This document shows positions 1 through 7,309 of a DNA stretch of 11,331 nt, one piece after another (the first letter of the stretch is position 1; each line of letters opens with the position of its first letter). The notes under the pieces are model-generated. The model searched no databases, was not told the origin of the DNA, and saw only the letters and a program-made list of their open reading frames with translations. The DNA comes from Loktanella sp. UBA3435 (GTDB lineage Bacteria > Pseudomonadota > Alphaproteobacteria > Rhodobacterales > Rhodobacteraceae): positions 28,074 through 39,404 of the forward strand of contig DFSO01000023.1 in assembly GCA_002378665.1 (NCBI GenBank), written 5' to 3'. The translations under genes were made by a program, and so were the position numbers.

Positions 1-27
1 GTGCACTGACTTAGCACTGGGTTCACG

Positions 28-1698
28 TCAGCGATCTTGCCATTTGGGAACTTTCTTACCGCGATATTTTACGCTCAACTCGGCAGGCATATCACCCTCG
101 TCCACCGCACCCAGCAAGACGCCCTTGGTGCTTGCTTTATGGCGGCTCGCCATCAGCGTGTCCGTGGTCATGGTCGTACGCTGGGATGGGCGCCGCGCCC
201 AATCGTCCAAGACCGCCGTGAGCTGCGAGATCACCTCTTGGTGGGCAGCACTATCGCCCAGATCGGTTAGTTCTTGGGGGTCTTTGGCAAGGTCAAACAG
301 CATGGACCTGAAGCCACCGCCAAATTGGATCAGCTTCCAGCGATCATCCGAGACCATGAAAATACGCGCCTCGGTGGTGTCCAAATCAAGCGCATGTGCC
401 AAGGGCCGCATGGAATAATCGAACTCGCAAAACACATAGTTTCGCGCGACGGTTTCAGCTTTGCCATGCAGCAAAGGCAACAGGGATTTACCCTCTAGGA
501 CGTGATCAAGCTTACTAGGATCGACGCCCGCGACATCAGTGAACGTCGGCACAAGATCAATTGACTGCACCAAGGCGTAACTGGTCGTGCCGCGCGTCTT
601 GTCAGCCTCAGGTGACGGATCGTAGACAATCAACGGCACCTTGATTGCGGCGTCGTGAAAGAAGGTTTTTTCACCCAGCCAATGGTCCCCGAGATAATCA
701 CCGTGGTCCGAAGTCACGACGATCATCGTGTCCTTCATCCGCCCCGTTTCCTCTAGCCAGTCAAACAAAACACCCATCTGATCGTCGCATTGCTTAATGA
801 GGCCCATGTAGGCGCGCAGCACCTTGTCACGCACATCATCACGCGAAAATGCGGTGCAAACGGGGGCTTTCATCATGCCGCCATAGACGGGATGCGGGTC
901 TTCGCGCTCGGCCTCGCTACGCACAACACGCAGGAAGTGTTCCGGCCCGAACATGTCGTGGTAAGGGGCAGGCACGATATAGGGCCAATGCGGTTTGATA
1001 TAGGACAGATGGCAGCACCACGGGGCGTCTCCTTGCGCCGTGATGAAGTCCATGCCGCGCCGCGTAAGATAGGGTGTTTCGCTATCCTCTTCGGCAATAT
1101 TGGCAGGGAGATCGCTATTCTTCAGGAACCATCCAGAGAGGACATTGTTGTCGGCGTCATTCGCGGAATTGGCATAGTCGTGCCAAGGATTGTCGCTGTG
1201 ATAGCCTTTGGAGCGCAGGTATGCGTTGTATTTCAGAGCTCCGCTATCGTCGTAAAACCCGTCTGGCCCTTCGGGGCGCATACCATCGTCACGCTCAAAG
1301 ATGTCAAAACCGCATTCGGAAACGCGCGCGCCAATCACGCTGTCTGGCTCCAACCCTAACCGCGCCATGCCTTCGGCATCTGCGGTCATATGGGTTTTGC
1401 CAACCAGCCAACAGCCCATGCCTGCGTCGCGCAGATAATCCCCCATCGTCCGTTCCCCGACCTTAAGCGGCACGTTGTTGGAGCTGGCCCCATGGCTATG
1501 CACATAGCGCCCCGTATAGGTCGACATCCGCGACGGGCCGCAGAGGGGCGACTGGATATAGGCCTTGTTGAACCGTACCCCTTTCGCGGCAAGGCGGTCG
1601 ATGTTGGGGGTATGCAAATGCGGGTGTCCGTAGCAACTTAGGTAGTCCCACCGCAACTGGTCGAACATGATGAACAGGATATTCTTTGGTTTGGCCAT
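28..1698 (-). CDS. Type I (formylglycine) sulfatase, alkaline phosphatase superfamily
   Basis: Predicted 556-residue hydrolase of sulfate esters, or possibly phospho/phosphono esters. Seen: N-terminal metal ligand D13 in the FDQLR motif; the sulfatase signature CGPSR at residues 53-57, where C53 would be oxidised to formylglycine; GKTH at 100-103; KPHWPY at 235-240; and SDHGD at 330-334 followed by K344. These are the expected active-site elements in the expected order. GKTH resembles the Lys/His pair of choline- and arylsulfatases more than the Tyr/Thr pair I recall for phosphonate monoester hydrolases, so sulfatase is favoured, but the substrate is not identifiable. No signal peptide is visible, so a cytosolic enzyme is likely. 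The frame stays open for 244 codons upstream, but the family N-terminus (MAKPKNILFI) fixes the start at 1698, with a weak GGGG box upstream. No formylglycine-generating enzyme is in the window. Confidence 0.88.
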   Translation of the reverse strand: MAKPKNILFIMFDQLRWDYLSCYGHPHLHTPNIDRLAAKGVRFNKAYIQSPLCGPSRMSTYTGRYVHSHGASSNNVPLKVGERTMGDYLRDAGMGCWLVGKTHMTADAEGMARLGLEPDSVIGARVSECGFDIFERDDGMRPEGPDGFYDDSGALKYNAYLRSKGYHSDNPWHDYANSANDADNNVLSGWFLKNSDLPANIAEEDSETPYLTRRGMDFITAQGDAPWCCHLSYIKPHWPYIVPAPYHDMFGPEHFLRVVRSEAEREDPHPVYGGMMKAPVCTAFSRDDVRDKVLRAYMGLIKQCDDQMGVLFDWLEETGRMKDTMIVVTSDHGDYLGDHWLGEKTFFHDAAIKVPLIVYDPSPEADKTRGTTSYALVQSIDLVPTFTDVAGVDPSKLDHVLEGKSLLPLLHGKAETVARNYVFCEFDYSMRPLAHALDLDTTEARIFMVSDDRWKLIQFGGGFRSMLFDLAKDPQELTDLGDSAAHQEVISQLTAVLDDWARRPSQRTTMTTDTLMASRHKASTKGVLLGAVDEGDMPAELSVKYRGKKVPKWQDR

Positions 1699-1857
1699 AA
1701 GGTGCCCCAAGTTTGCGATTGTATTTGGCGGTACAAAATAGAACCCTAAGGTGACTGGCAAGACAAGACGTGTCGCTGATGAGATGGGATAGATGATGAA
1801 CGTTCTGCGGTGTAGCGATCTGATTGACGTGGCTTGGAAGAACGGCGGCGTCACGAC

Positions 1858-2114
1858 CCGCGAGATTGCGACAGGCATGATTGGAGGTCGAATTGCATAG
1901 CGGATGTGCCCCGACTTGACCACGTACCGCCCCGCTGACCAGACATCTGTCACAGCGGTGCCTTTAGCCACAAACACCAAACCATCCAAAAGCTGGTCAT
2001 GCCGCAATGCGTAACGTGAAGGCGCTGTGCCGCCCATGGCCACGAGAGCGGCCAGATCGCCCACGGCGATTTCGCCAGTCCCAAGGCCTGCGCGCCACCC
2101 TTTAATGCAGATTC
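1858..2114 (-). pseudogene. hutF: Decayed 3' fragment of formimidoylglutamate deiminase (hutF)
   Basis: Read on the minus strand, 2114-2080 encodes ESALKGGAQALG, the stretch that precedes the C-terminal beta-sandwich of HutF-type amidohydrolases. The sequence then continues in another frame from 2079: GTGEIAVGDLAALVAM, later LLDGLVFVAKGTAVTDVWSAG and RYVVKSGH. Together these match the HutF C-terminus (GGAQALGR..G.iavG..ADlv, then dVwvaGr.vv..GrH). The frame change at 2080/2079 fits loss of about four bases where an Arg codon is expected. A stop codon (TAA at 2117-2115) lies immediately upstream, and the catalytic barrel of roughly 370 residues is absent. HutF hydrolyses N-formimino-glutamate in histidine degradation; this remnant cannot. 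It happens to lie in frame with the sulfatase, which explains the long open frame upstream of that gene. Another amidohydrolase of the same superfamily is the alternative. Confidence 0.72.
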
Positions 2115-2423
2115 TTACCTGCCGCTTTTTCGGACACCCAATCGGGGGCTGAACTGCGGATATATGATTGCTGAAGTCACGACCGCCGCGTTGATGCGCG
2201 AAAACGAACATCTGGCAAATTCTTGTGTGACCGACAGCATGGCCGCACATGGTGCGCGGCGTTTGTGCCGAACTTTGCTTTTGGGGGCAAATTTGAGCTG
2301 CAGGCAGCCAGTCTGGGGCGACTGAAATATTACAACTTATGAGGTTAGCGATATTCCGCGCCCTATCCTTCGATCTCGGCCCGCATAATTGAGAAGCCAA
2401 ATCGGACCTTCCGCACTGGGGCC
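2115..2423. other. Gene-poor gap, nothing recognised
   Basis: No protein family is recognised in this roughly 310-base stretch on either strand. A 53-codon open frame begins with ATG at 2164 on the plus strand and ends at 2325. It lacks a convincing ribosome binding site and matches nothing I know. A short inverted repeat (CGCAC-ATG-GTGCG, 2244-2256) has no T-run and is not a convincing terminator. Together with the neighbouring hutF fragment, the stretch looks like decaying DNA between two divergent genes. Confidence 0.4.
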
Positions 2424-2451
2424 TTGCCATCGCAAAGGCTAAAGTTATTTT
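2424..2451 (+). promoter_or_regulatory. Possible sigma70-type promoter for the PhnD-like gene
   Basis: TTGCCA at 2424-2429 and TATTTT at 2446-2451 are separated by 16 bases, in a locally AT-rich patch about 80 bases upstream of the ATG at 2533. Both hexamers are imperfect, and this is a guess from spacing and composition only. Confidence 0.3.
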
Positions 2452-2532
2452 ATTTTATCCTAGACTTAAGCACTGCCCAAGTCCGTTTCGGTTTTGTAGG
2501 CTGTGGATATGCTGAAAATGGGAAGACCCAAG

Positions 2533-3282
2533 ATGATTGCCAACTTGATGATGTACCAGCGGCCACAGCTGGTGGAAGCGCACGACCAATATTGGGCGTT
2601 GATCCGCAAACACCTCGCAATCGCAGGGATCGATAGCCCCGAGACATTGTCGCAAGACGCCGAGGAATTCTTTGTTTGGAAGCATCCTGATTTGGTTCTT
2701 AGCCAGACCTGCGGGATGCCTTACCGCACTTGGCTACATGACAAAGTTCAGCTTGTCGGCACCCCAGATTACGGGCTGGCCGGCTGTCCAGCTGGGTACT
2801 ATCGCAGCGCCATAATTGTTCGCGCGGATGATACGCGTTCTGAGGTAGCTGCGTTTAAAGATGCGACTTTTGCCTACAATCAGACCTTCTCTCAATCGGG
2901 GTATGCTGCCCCATTCTGGCACCTCAAGCCGCATGGATTCTGGTTCGAAAGCCGCTTGCAAACCGAACAGCACGTTGCATCAGCGCGGGCCGTGGCCAAT
3001 GGGTCTGCCGACATCGCATCCATTGACGCGGTAACTTGGCGCAACGTTGAGACTTACGAGCCGGTTGCAAATCAATTGCGCGTTCTCGCATGGACGAAAC
3101 CCACGCCAGGATTGCCGCTGATCACAAGTTTGGGCAGCGATGCCGGTGTTATATTTAATGCCCTAGAAGGCGCGATTGCCGAGCTAGATGCGCAAAACAG
3201 ATCGCTGCTTGGGATCAAGGGAATCGTGAAAGTGCCCAAAGAGGCGTATCTTGCGGTGCGCAATCCTGATGAGGCTTTATAG
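2533..3282 (+). CDS. PhnD-like phosphate/phosphonate-binding protein without signal peptide
   Basis: Predicted 249-residue protein of the PhnD-like family (Pfam PF12974 type), the solute-binding fold of phosphonate/phosphite ABC importers. Seen: LSQTCGMPY at 56-64; the hinge-like YYRSAIIVRADD at 89-100; SGYAAP at 122-127; a His/Ser pair at 147 and 150; and ADIASIDAVTW at 159-169. All are typical of the family. The protein begins directly with the first beta strand (MIANLMMYQRP), with no Sec or lipoprotein signal, and no phnC or phnE transporter gene is adjacent. A cytosolic ligand-binding role, or pairing with a distant transporter, is therefore more likely than classical uptake. The ATG at 2533 is chosen because GGAAGA (2521-2526) sits six bases upstream; a GTG at 2503 would add ten residues unlike the family. 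The ligand is unknown. The gene lies 301 bases upstream of cphB on the same strand, but the promoter between them argues against a shared operon. Confidence 0.82.
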   Translation: MIANLMMYQRPQLVEAHDQYWALIRKHLAIAGIDSPETLSQDAEEFFVWKHPDLVLSQTCGMPYRTWLHDKVQLVGTPDYGLAGCPAGYYRSAIIVRADDTRSEVAAFKDATFAYNQTFSQSGYAAPFWHLKPHGFWFESRLQTEQHVASARAVANGSADIASIDAVTWRNVETYEPVANQLRVLAWTKPTPGLPLITSLGSDAGVIFNALEGAIAELDAQNRSLLGIKGIVKVPKEAYLAVRNPDEAL

Positions 3283-3583
3283 GGAGGCACGCCCCCGACC
3301 TCAGTACTCAGCGGCATTTGAGGCATGATGTTGCCTGCGCTACTCTGGATCACATTATTCGCGAAGATGATCCGCGACACTGCGACGAACTCGACCGCAT
3401 TCTAGCCGTGGCGCTGATGTCAGAAAGTGTGCGTCAGCATCAACTACTGATTATGCAGTTTTGTGAATGTTTGGCGTTAGGTGACTTTGCACAGTTACCA
3501 TTGCGCGACTGATGCCGTATGATGCTGTTAAGCGGGCGCAAAAAGGTGCCCAAACACCTACTTTTAACGGAAGATTCAGTTAC
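3283..3583 (+). other. Intergenic leader upstream of the cyanophycin operon
   Basis: No recognised gene. A 64-codon frame runs from TTG at 3318 to TGA at 3510-3512 and overlaps an ATG at 3512 in a TGATG arrangement. However, it has no ribosome binding site, no known homologue and weak codon bias, so it is probably spurious. The stretch contains the promoter described at 3495-3523 and the cphB ribosome binding site GGAAGA at 3569-3574. Confidence 0.4.
3495..3523 (+). promoter_or_regulatory. Likely promoter of the cphB-cphA operon
   Basis: TTACCA at 3495-3500 and TATGAT at 3518-3523 are separated by exactly 17 bases. The -10 box matches consensus at five of six positions. Transcription would start near 3530, leaving a leader of about 55 bases before the ATG at 3584. 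This is incompatible with the upstream in-frame ATG at 3512, which lies inside the promoter, so it supports the shorter cphB. Confidence 0.45.
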
Positions 3584-4447
3584 ATGTGCCCAGCGTCTTT
3601 GGCCGAAGAAAATGGTCGTGGATTCATTATTCCCATTGGCGGTGGTGAAGACCGCGTCAAGGAAATGCAAATTCACAGCAAGTTCGTAGAGCTTTCAGGG
3701 GGGAAAGACGCATATATCGTTGTGATCCCAACAGCGTCTATGCTGTCCGAGACGGGCGCGGACTATAATCGTATCTTCTCGAATCTTGGTGCCGGAAAGG
3801 TCGATTTTCTGCCTATTACGCGCCGTGTCGATTGTGAAAACCCTGCGTTTTTCGAGATGTTGGATCGCGCGACGGGTATTTTTATTACTGGCGGCAATCA
3901 ATTGCGGCTGTCTGCGATCCTTGGCGGGACGCTTTTGGTCACCAAGATCAGGCGCCAGAATGCTGCGGGTGTGCCAGTTGCGGGCACCTCGGCGGGCGCG
4001 TCAATTATGTCCGAGCATATGGTCGCGGGTGGTCAGGGCAACGAGTCACCCGCCGAGGGGACCGTCACATTGGCCCCCGGTATTGGACTGACGAATGCGG
4101 TCATCATTGACCAACACTTCACCCAGCGGAACCGACTTGGTCGCTTGCTGACGGCATCATCGTTCAATCCCTTTCTGATCGGTTTGGGAATTGATGAGGA
4201 CACCGCCGCCTTTATCGGACCCGATAATGTGCTTGAAGTCGTGGGTAGCGGGACGGTCACGGTGGTTGATGCGGGGCAATTGACCCACTCATCCATGTGG
4301 GATGCAAAACCGGGTGAGGCGCTAAGTCTGATCGGGCTGCGCCTTGACGTTTTGGGCGAAGGGTGCCGTTATGATCTGAAAGCACGGATCGGATATCCAC
4401 CGCCAGAGCATCTGACCAATTCGTTTCCTGACGACACGGACTCCTAA
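3584..4447 (+). CDS. cphB: Cyanophycinase, peptidase family S51
   Basis: Serine exopeptidase that cleaves cyanophycin to beta-Asp-Arg dipeptides in the cytosol. With this start it has 287 residues, against 271 recalled for the Synechocystis enzyme. Seen: IPIGGGED near the N-terminus; ITGGNQLRL in the middle; the nucleophile motif GTSAGA at 134-139 with S136; DQHF with H178 followed by arginines R182, R184 and R187; and GIDED with E205. S136, H178 and E205 each sit four residues after the recalled Synechocystis triad S132/H174/E201, and the arginines keep the same offset from the recalled polymer-binding arginines, so the catalytic machinery appears intact. No signal peptide is present, as in intracellular CphB rather than secreted CphE. 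The ATG at 3584 has GGAAGA nine bases upstream; an in-frame ATG at 3512 would add 24 unrelated residues and has no binding site. It is first in the operon, 45 bases before cphA. Confidence 0.93.
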   Translation: MCPASLAEENGRGFIIPIGGGEDRVKEMQIHSKFVELSGGKDAYIVVIPTASMLSETGADYNRIFSNLGAGKVDFLPITRRVDCENPAFFEMLDRATGIFITGGNQLRLSAILGGTLLVTKIRRQNAAGVPVAGTSAGASIMSEHMVAGGQGNESPAEGTVTLAPGIGLTNAVIIDQHFTQRNRLGRLLTASSFNPFLIGLGIDEDTAAFIGPDNVLEVVGSGTVTVVDAGQLTHSSMWDAKPGEALSLIGLRLDVLGEGCRYDLKARIGYPPPEHLTNSFPDDTDS

Positions 4448-4480
4448 AATAAGGCGCTTGCGCGGAACAATAACACCCAA

Positions 4481-4486
4481 AGAGGT
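4481..4486 (+). promoter_or_regulatory. Ribosome binding site fixing the TTG start of cphA
   Basis: AGAGGT lies six bases before the TTG at 4493. No ATG or GTG is available nearby in frame, and translation from this TTG gives the family N-terminus (MKIVSTNVFVGPN), so the rare start codon is well supported. Confidence 0.65.
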
Positions 4487-4492
4487 CACCAT

Positions 4493-7294
4493 TTGAAAAT
4501 AGTCTCAACCAATGTCTTTGTTGGCCCAAACGTCTGGGCAAGCTTTCCTGTCATTCGGCACGTCATTGATTTGGGAATATTAGAGGAATGGCCCTCTGCG
4601 AAAATCGGACCTGAATTTGTCGAGGGGTTAATCGCCGCCCTGCCCGGTCTTGGGGATCATGGGTGTTCTTATGGCGAAGAGGGCGGTTTTTTGCGCCGCT
4701 TGCGCGAAGACGAAGGCACGTGGATGGGTCACATCCTAGAGCATTGCGCGATTGAGGTGCAGAATGTTGCGGGCACGGATGTAACCTTTGGGCGGACACG
4801 CGGCACGGGTAAGCTTGGCGAATACAACATGGTTTACGCTTACCGTCAGCGCGATGTTGGTTTGGCGGCGGGCGAACTTGCTTTGCGCCTATTGATGCAT
4901 CTTTTGCCGCAGGCGCTACAAGATCAGGTCGATTACACCTGTGACGCTGAATTCGATTGGGATGCAGAGTTGCGCCGCTTTGTTCTTCATGCCCAACGCA
5001 AGGAATTCGGCCCCTCTACAGGGTCACTGGTCAAGGCGGCACAAGACCGCGATATCCCTTGGATTCGCCTGAACGAGAACTCGCTTGTGCAATTTGGTCA
5101 CGGTAAATTCCAGCAGCGCATTCAGGCGACCATTACGTCGCAGACCAAACATATCGCTGTCGAGATTTCTTGCGACAAAGAAGACACCCATAATCTGTTG
5201 AATGATCTGGGCCTACCTGTGCCGCAGCAGCGCATGGTTTATAGCGCAAGTGAGGCGGTTCAGGCCGCGCATAAAATCGGCTTTCCGGTTGTGCTCAAGC
5301 CACTCGATGCCAACCATGGCCGAGGCGTTTCAATCAACCTGAAAAACGACGCTGACGTCGAAGCGGGTTTTGTTGAGGCAAAGCTACATTCCAAGAGCTC
5401 CGCCATTCTGGTTGAGAGCTTTGTGACGGGTTTTGATCACCGCATGCTGGTGGTGAATAACAAGCTGGTGGCTGTCGCCAAACGTGTTCCGGGCCACGTC
5501 GTGGGTGACGGCAAACATACGATTGCCGAATTGGTCGATATCGTAAATCTGGACCCGCGCCGCGGTATTGGGCACCAAAAAGTGCTGACAATGTTGGAAA
5601 TTGACAATCAGGCGAACAGATTGATTGCGGAAGCAGGGCATACTGTTGAGACGATCCTGCCCTTGGCGGAAGTGTTTTATCTGCGCTCAACGGCCAACCT
5701 TTCCACAGGTGGCACGGCGATTGATCTGACGGACGTTGTGCACCCCGATAACCGCGACATGGCGGAGCGGGCGATCATGGCCGTTGGGCTAGATGTTGGT
5801 GGCGTCGACTTCCTGATCGACAATATCGCCCAATCCTACAAGGAAATTGGCGGTGCGATTGTCGAGGTCAACGCAGCACCTGGTTTCCGCATGCATGTGT
5901 CCCCTTCCGAGGGTAAGCCGCGTGATGTTGCGGGCAAAGTGATCGACATGCTGTTCCCGCAGGGCCAAGAATGCCGCATTCCGATCGCTGCGATCACGGG
6001 CACGAACGGCAAAACCACGACTTCACGCATGCTGGCGCACATCATGAAAACCAGCGGCAAGGTCGTTGGCATGACCTCGACAGACGGTGTCTATGTTGAT
6101 GGCAAGCTAAGCGTGAAAGGCGACATGACGGGACCGAAGTCTGCACAGATGGTGCTACGCGATCCAACTGTTGATTTCGCCGTGATGGAAACCGCCCGAG
6201 GTGGTCTTGTGCGCAGTGGCCTTGGCTATCAGCATTCCGACGTTGCCGCTTGTTTGAACGTGACCGCCGACCATATTGGGCTTGGTGGCATTGAAACGGT
6301 TGAGCAATTGGCCGTTGTGAAACGCGTGGTGATTGAAAGTGCGACGAAAGCTGTTGTGCTGAATGCCGATGATATCAACTGCCTGAAAATGGCTGATTAT
6401 GCTGACGTTGGCTCAATCTGTTATGTCACCGTGAACCCAAGCCATGCCTTGGTCAAAGAGCATATCAAGGCGGGTGGCAAAGCGATTGTGCTAGAGGCTG
6501 GCATGAGTGGCGATATGCTCACGATGTATGACAACGGCCTGCACATGCCTATTTTGTGGTCGCATTTGATCCCTGCAACTCTTGAAGGTAAGGCGATCCA
6601 TAACGTACAAAACGCGATGTTTGCCGCCGCGATGGCCTATAGTTTTGACGTGCATCTGGACGATATCCGCCACGGTTTGCGCACCTTTGACACCAGCTAT
6701 TTCCAAGCGCCCGGCCGCATGAACGTGTTTGACGAGCATCCGTTTAAGGTGATCCTCGACTATGGTCACAACCCTGCCGCGATGAGTGCGATGGCGGGAC
6801 TTGCTGACCGTCTCGACGTAAAGGGTAAGCGGATTGTTGTGGTCTCTGTTCCGGGGGATCGCCGTGATGTGGATGTGGTTGATGCGGCGCGCATGCTTGC
6901 GGGTCATTTTGATCATTTCATCTGCAAGGCTGACGATAACAGGCGCAAGCGCGGCCATGATGAAATTCCGCTTTTGTTCAAAGCGGCGCTTATTTCGCAT
7001 GGTGTTGCTGAGGATCAAATTTCGGTTATCCCAAATGAAGAAGACGCGGTTGCCGCTAGTCTTGAGATGGCGCAAACGGGTGATCTCGTAATCATTTTCG
7101 GCGACAATAGCCCGCGGTGTTGGAAACAAATCATCTACTTTAATGCCCCAGACAAAGACGCCCCGCTGGCAACTAAACCTACAAGCGTTGTTGTGCCGAA
7201 ACCTTTCGAGGACCTCAGCGACAGCGACTTTAGCATGGTTCGCGACGGACGCGGTGTCAGGCTTGCCCGCGATAACGTCGAAGACGGCGACTGA
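4493..7294 (+). CDS. cphA: Cyanophycin synthetase
   Basis: Makes multi-L-arginyl-poly-L-aspartate from Asp and Arg using ATP. It has 933 residues, slightly longer than the roughly 870-900 of cyanobacterial CphA1, the extra length being at least partly at the C-terminus. Domains: N domain about 1-160, with a GPN motif at 11-13 and GHILEH at 79-84; ATP-grasp domain about 165-485, with KPLDANHGRG at 269-278 and the metal/ATP loop EVNAAPGFRMH at 458-468, which adds Asp to the backbone; Mur-ligase domain about 490-933, with the P-loop TGTNGKTTT at 502-510 and DYGHNP at 756-761, which adds Arg to each side chain. All key motifs are intact, so an active enzyme is expected. Start is TTG with a good ribosome binding site. 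It is the middle gene of the operon, 15 bases before the Mur-ligase paralogue. CphA2 (dipeptide polymerase) is disfavoured because both catalytic halves look complete. Confidence 0.95.
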   Translation: MKIVSTNVFVGPNVWASFPVIRHVIDLGILEEWPSAKIGPEFVEGLIAALPGLGDHGCSYGEEGGFLRRLREDEGTWMGHILEHCAIEVQNVAGTDVTFGRTRGTGKLGEYNMVYAYRQRDVGLAAGELALRLLMHLLPQALQDQVDYTCDAEFDWDAELRRFVLHAQRKEFGPSTGSLVKAAQDRDIPWIRLNENSLVQFGHGKFQQRIQATITSQTKHIAVEISCDKEDTHNLLNDLGLPVPQQRMVYSASEAVQAAHKIGFPVVLKPLDANHGRGVSINLKNDADVEAGFVEAKLHSKSSAILVESFVTGFDHRMLVVNNKLVAVAKRVPGHVVGDGKHTIAELVDIVNLDPRRGIGHQKVLTMLEIDNQANRLIAEAGHTVETILPLAEVFYLRSTANLSTGGTAIDLTDVVHPDNRDMAERAIMAVGLDVGGVDFLIDNIAQSYKEIGGAIVEVNAAPGFRMHVSPSEGKPRDVAGKVIDMLFPQGQECRIPIAAITGTNGKTTTSRMLAHIMKTSGKVVGMTSTDGVYVDGKLSVKGDMTGPKSAQMVLRDPTVDFAVMETARGGLVRSGLGYQHSDVAACLNVTADHIGLGGIETVEQLAVVKRVVIESATKAVVLNADDINCLKMADYADVGSICYVTVNPSHALVKEHIKAGGKAIVLEAGMSGDMLTMYDNGLHMPILWSHLIPATLEGKAIHNVQNAMFAAAMAYSFDVHLDDIRHGLRTFDTSYFQAPGRMNVFDEHPFKVILDYGHNPAAMSAMAGLADRLDVKGKRIVVVSVPGDRRDVDVVDAARMLAGHFDHFICKADDNRRKRGHDEIPLLFKAALISHGVAEDQISVIPNEEDAVAASLEMAQTGDLVIIFGDNSPRCWKQIIYFNAPDKDAPLATKPTSVVVPKPFEDLSDSDFSMVRDGRGVRLARDNVEDGD

Positions 7295-7309
7295 ACGAAA
7301 GACCTCCTC

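Noticed and set aside
3..19. Direct repeat GCACTG-N5-GCACTG downstream of the sulfatase
   Set aside because: Two six-base copies at the window edge are too short to call a site without the neighbouring sequence.
790..1359. 189-codon open frame opposite the sulfatase
   Set aside because: Antisense shadow of a confidently identified gene, with no recognisable protein family.
2244..2256. Inverted repeat CGCAC-ATG-GTGCG as a terminator
   Set aside because: The stem is only five pairs and no T-run follows on either strand.
1699..2430. N-terminal extension of the sulfatase to an 800-residue protein
   Set aside because: The sulfatase family N-terminus begins at 1698; the upstream frame reads through non-coding DNA and a frameshifted hutF remnant.
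3318..3512. 64-codon gene with TGATG overlap to an upstream cphB start
   Set aside because: It starts at TTG without a ribosome binding site, matches no family, and the cphB start it would couple to lies inside a better-supported promoter.
2533..4447. PhnD-like gene as part of the cyanophycin operon
   Set aside because: There is a 301-base gap containing a good promoter, and no known functional link.
6491..7129. 212-codon open frame opposite cphA
   Set aside because: Shadow of the cphA Mur-ligase region, with no domain and no ribosome binding site.
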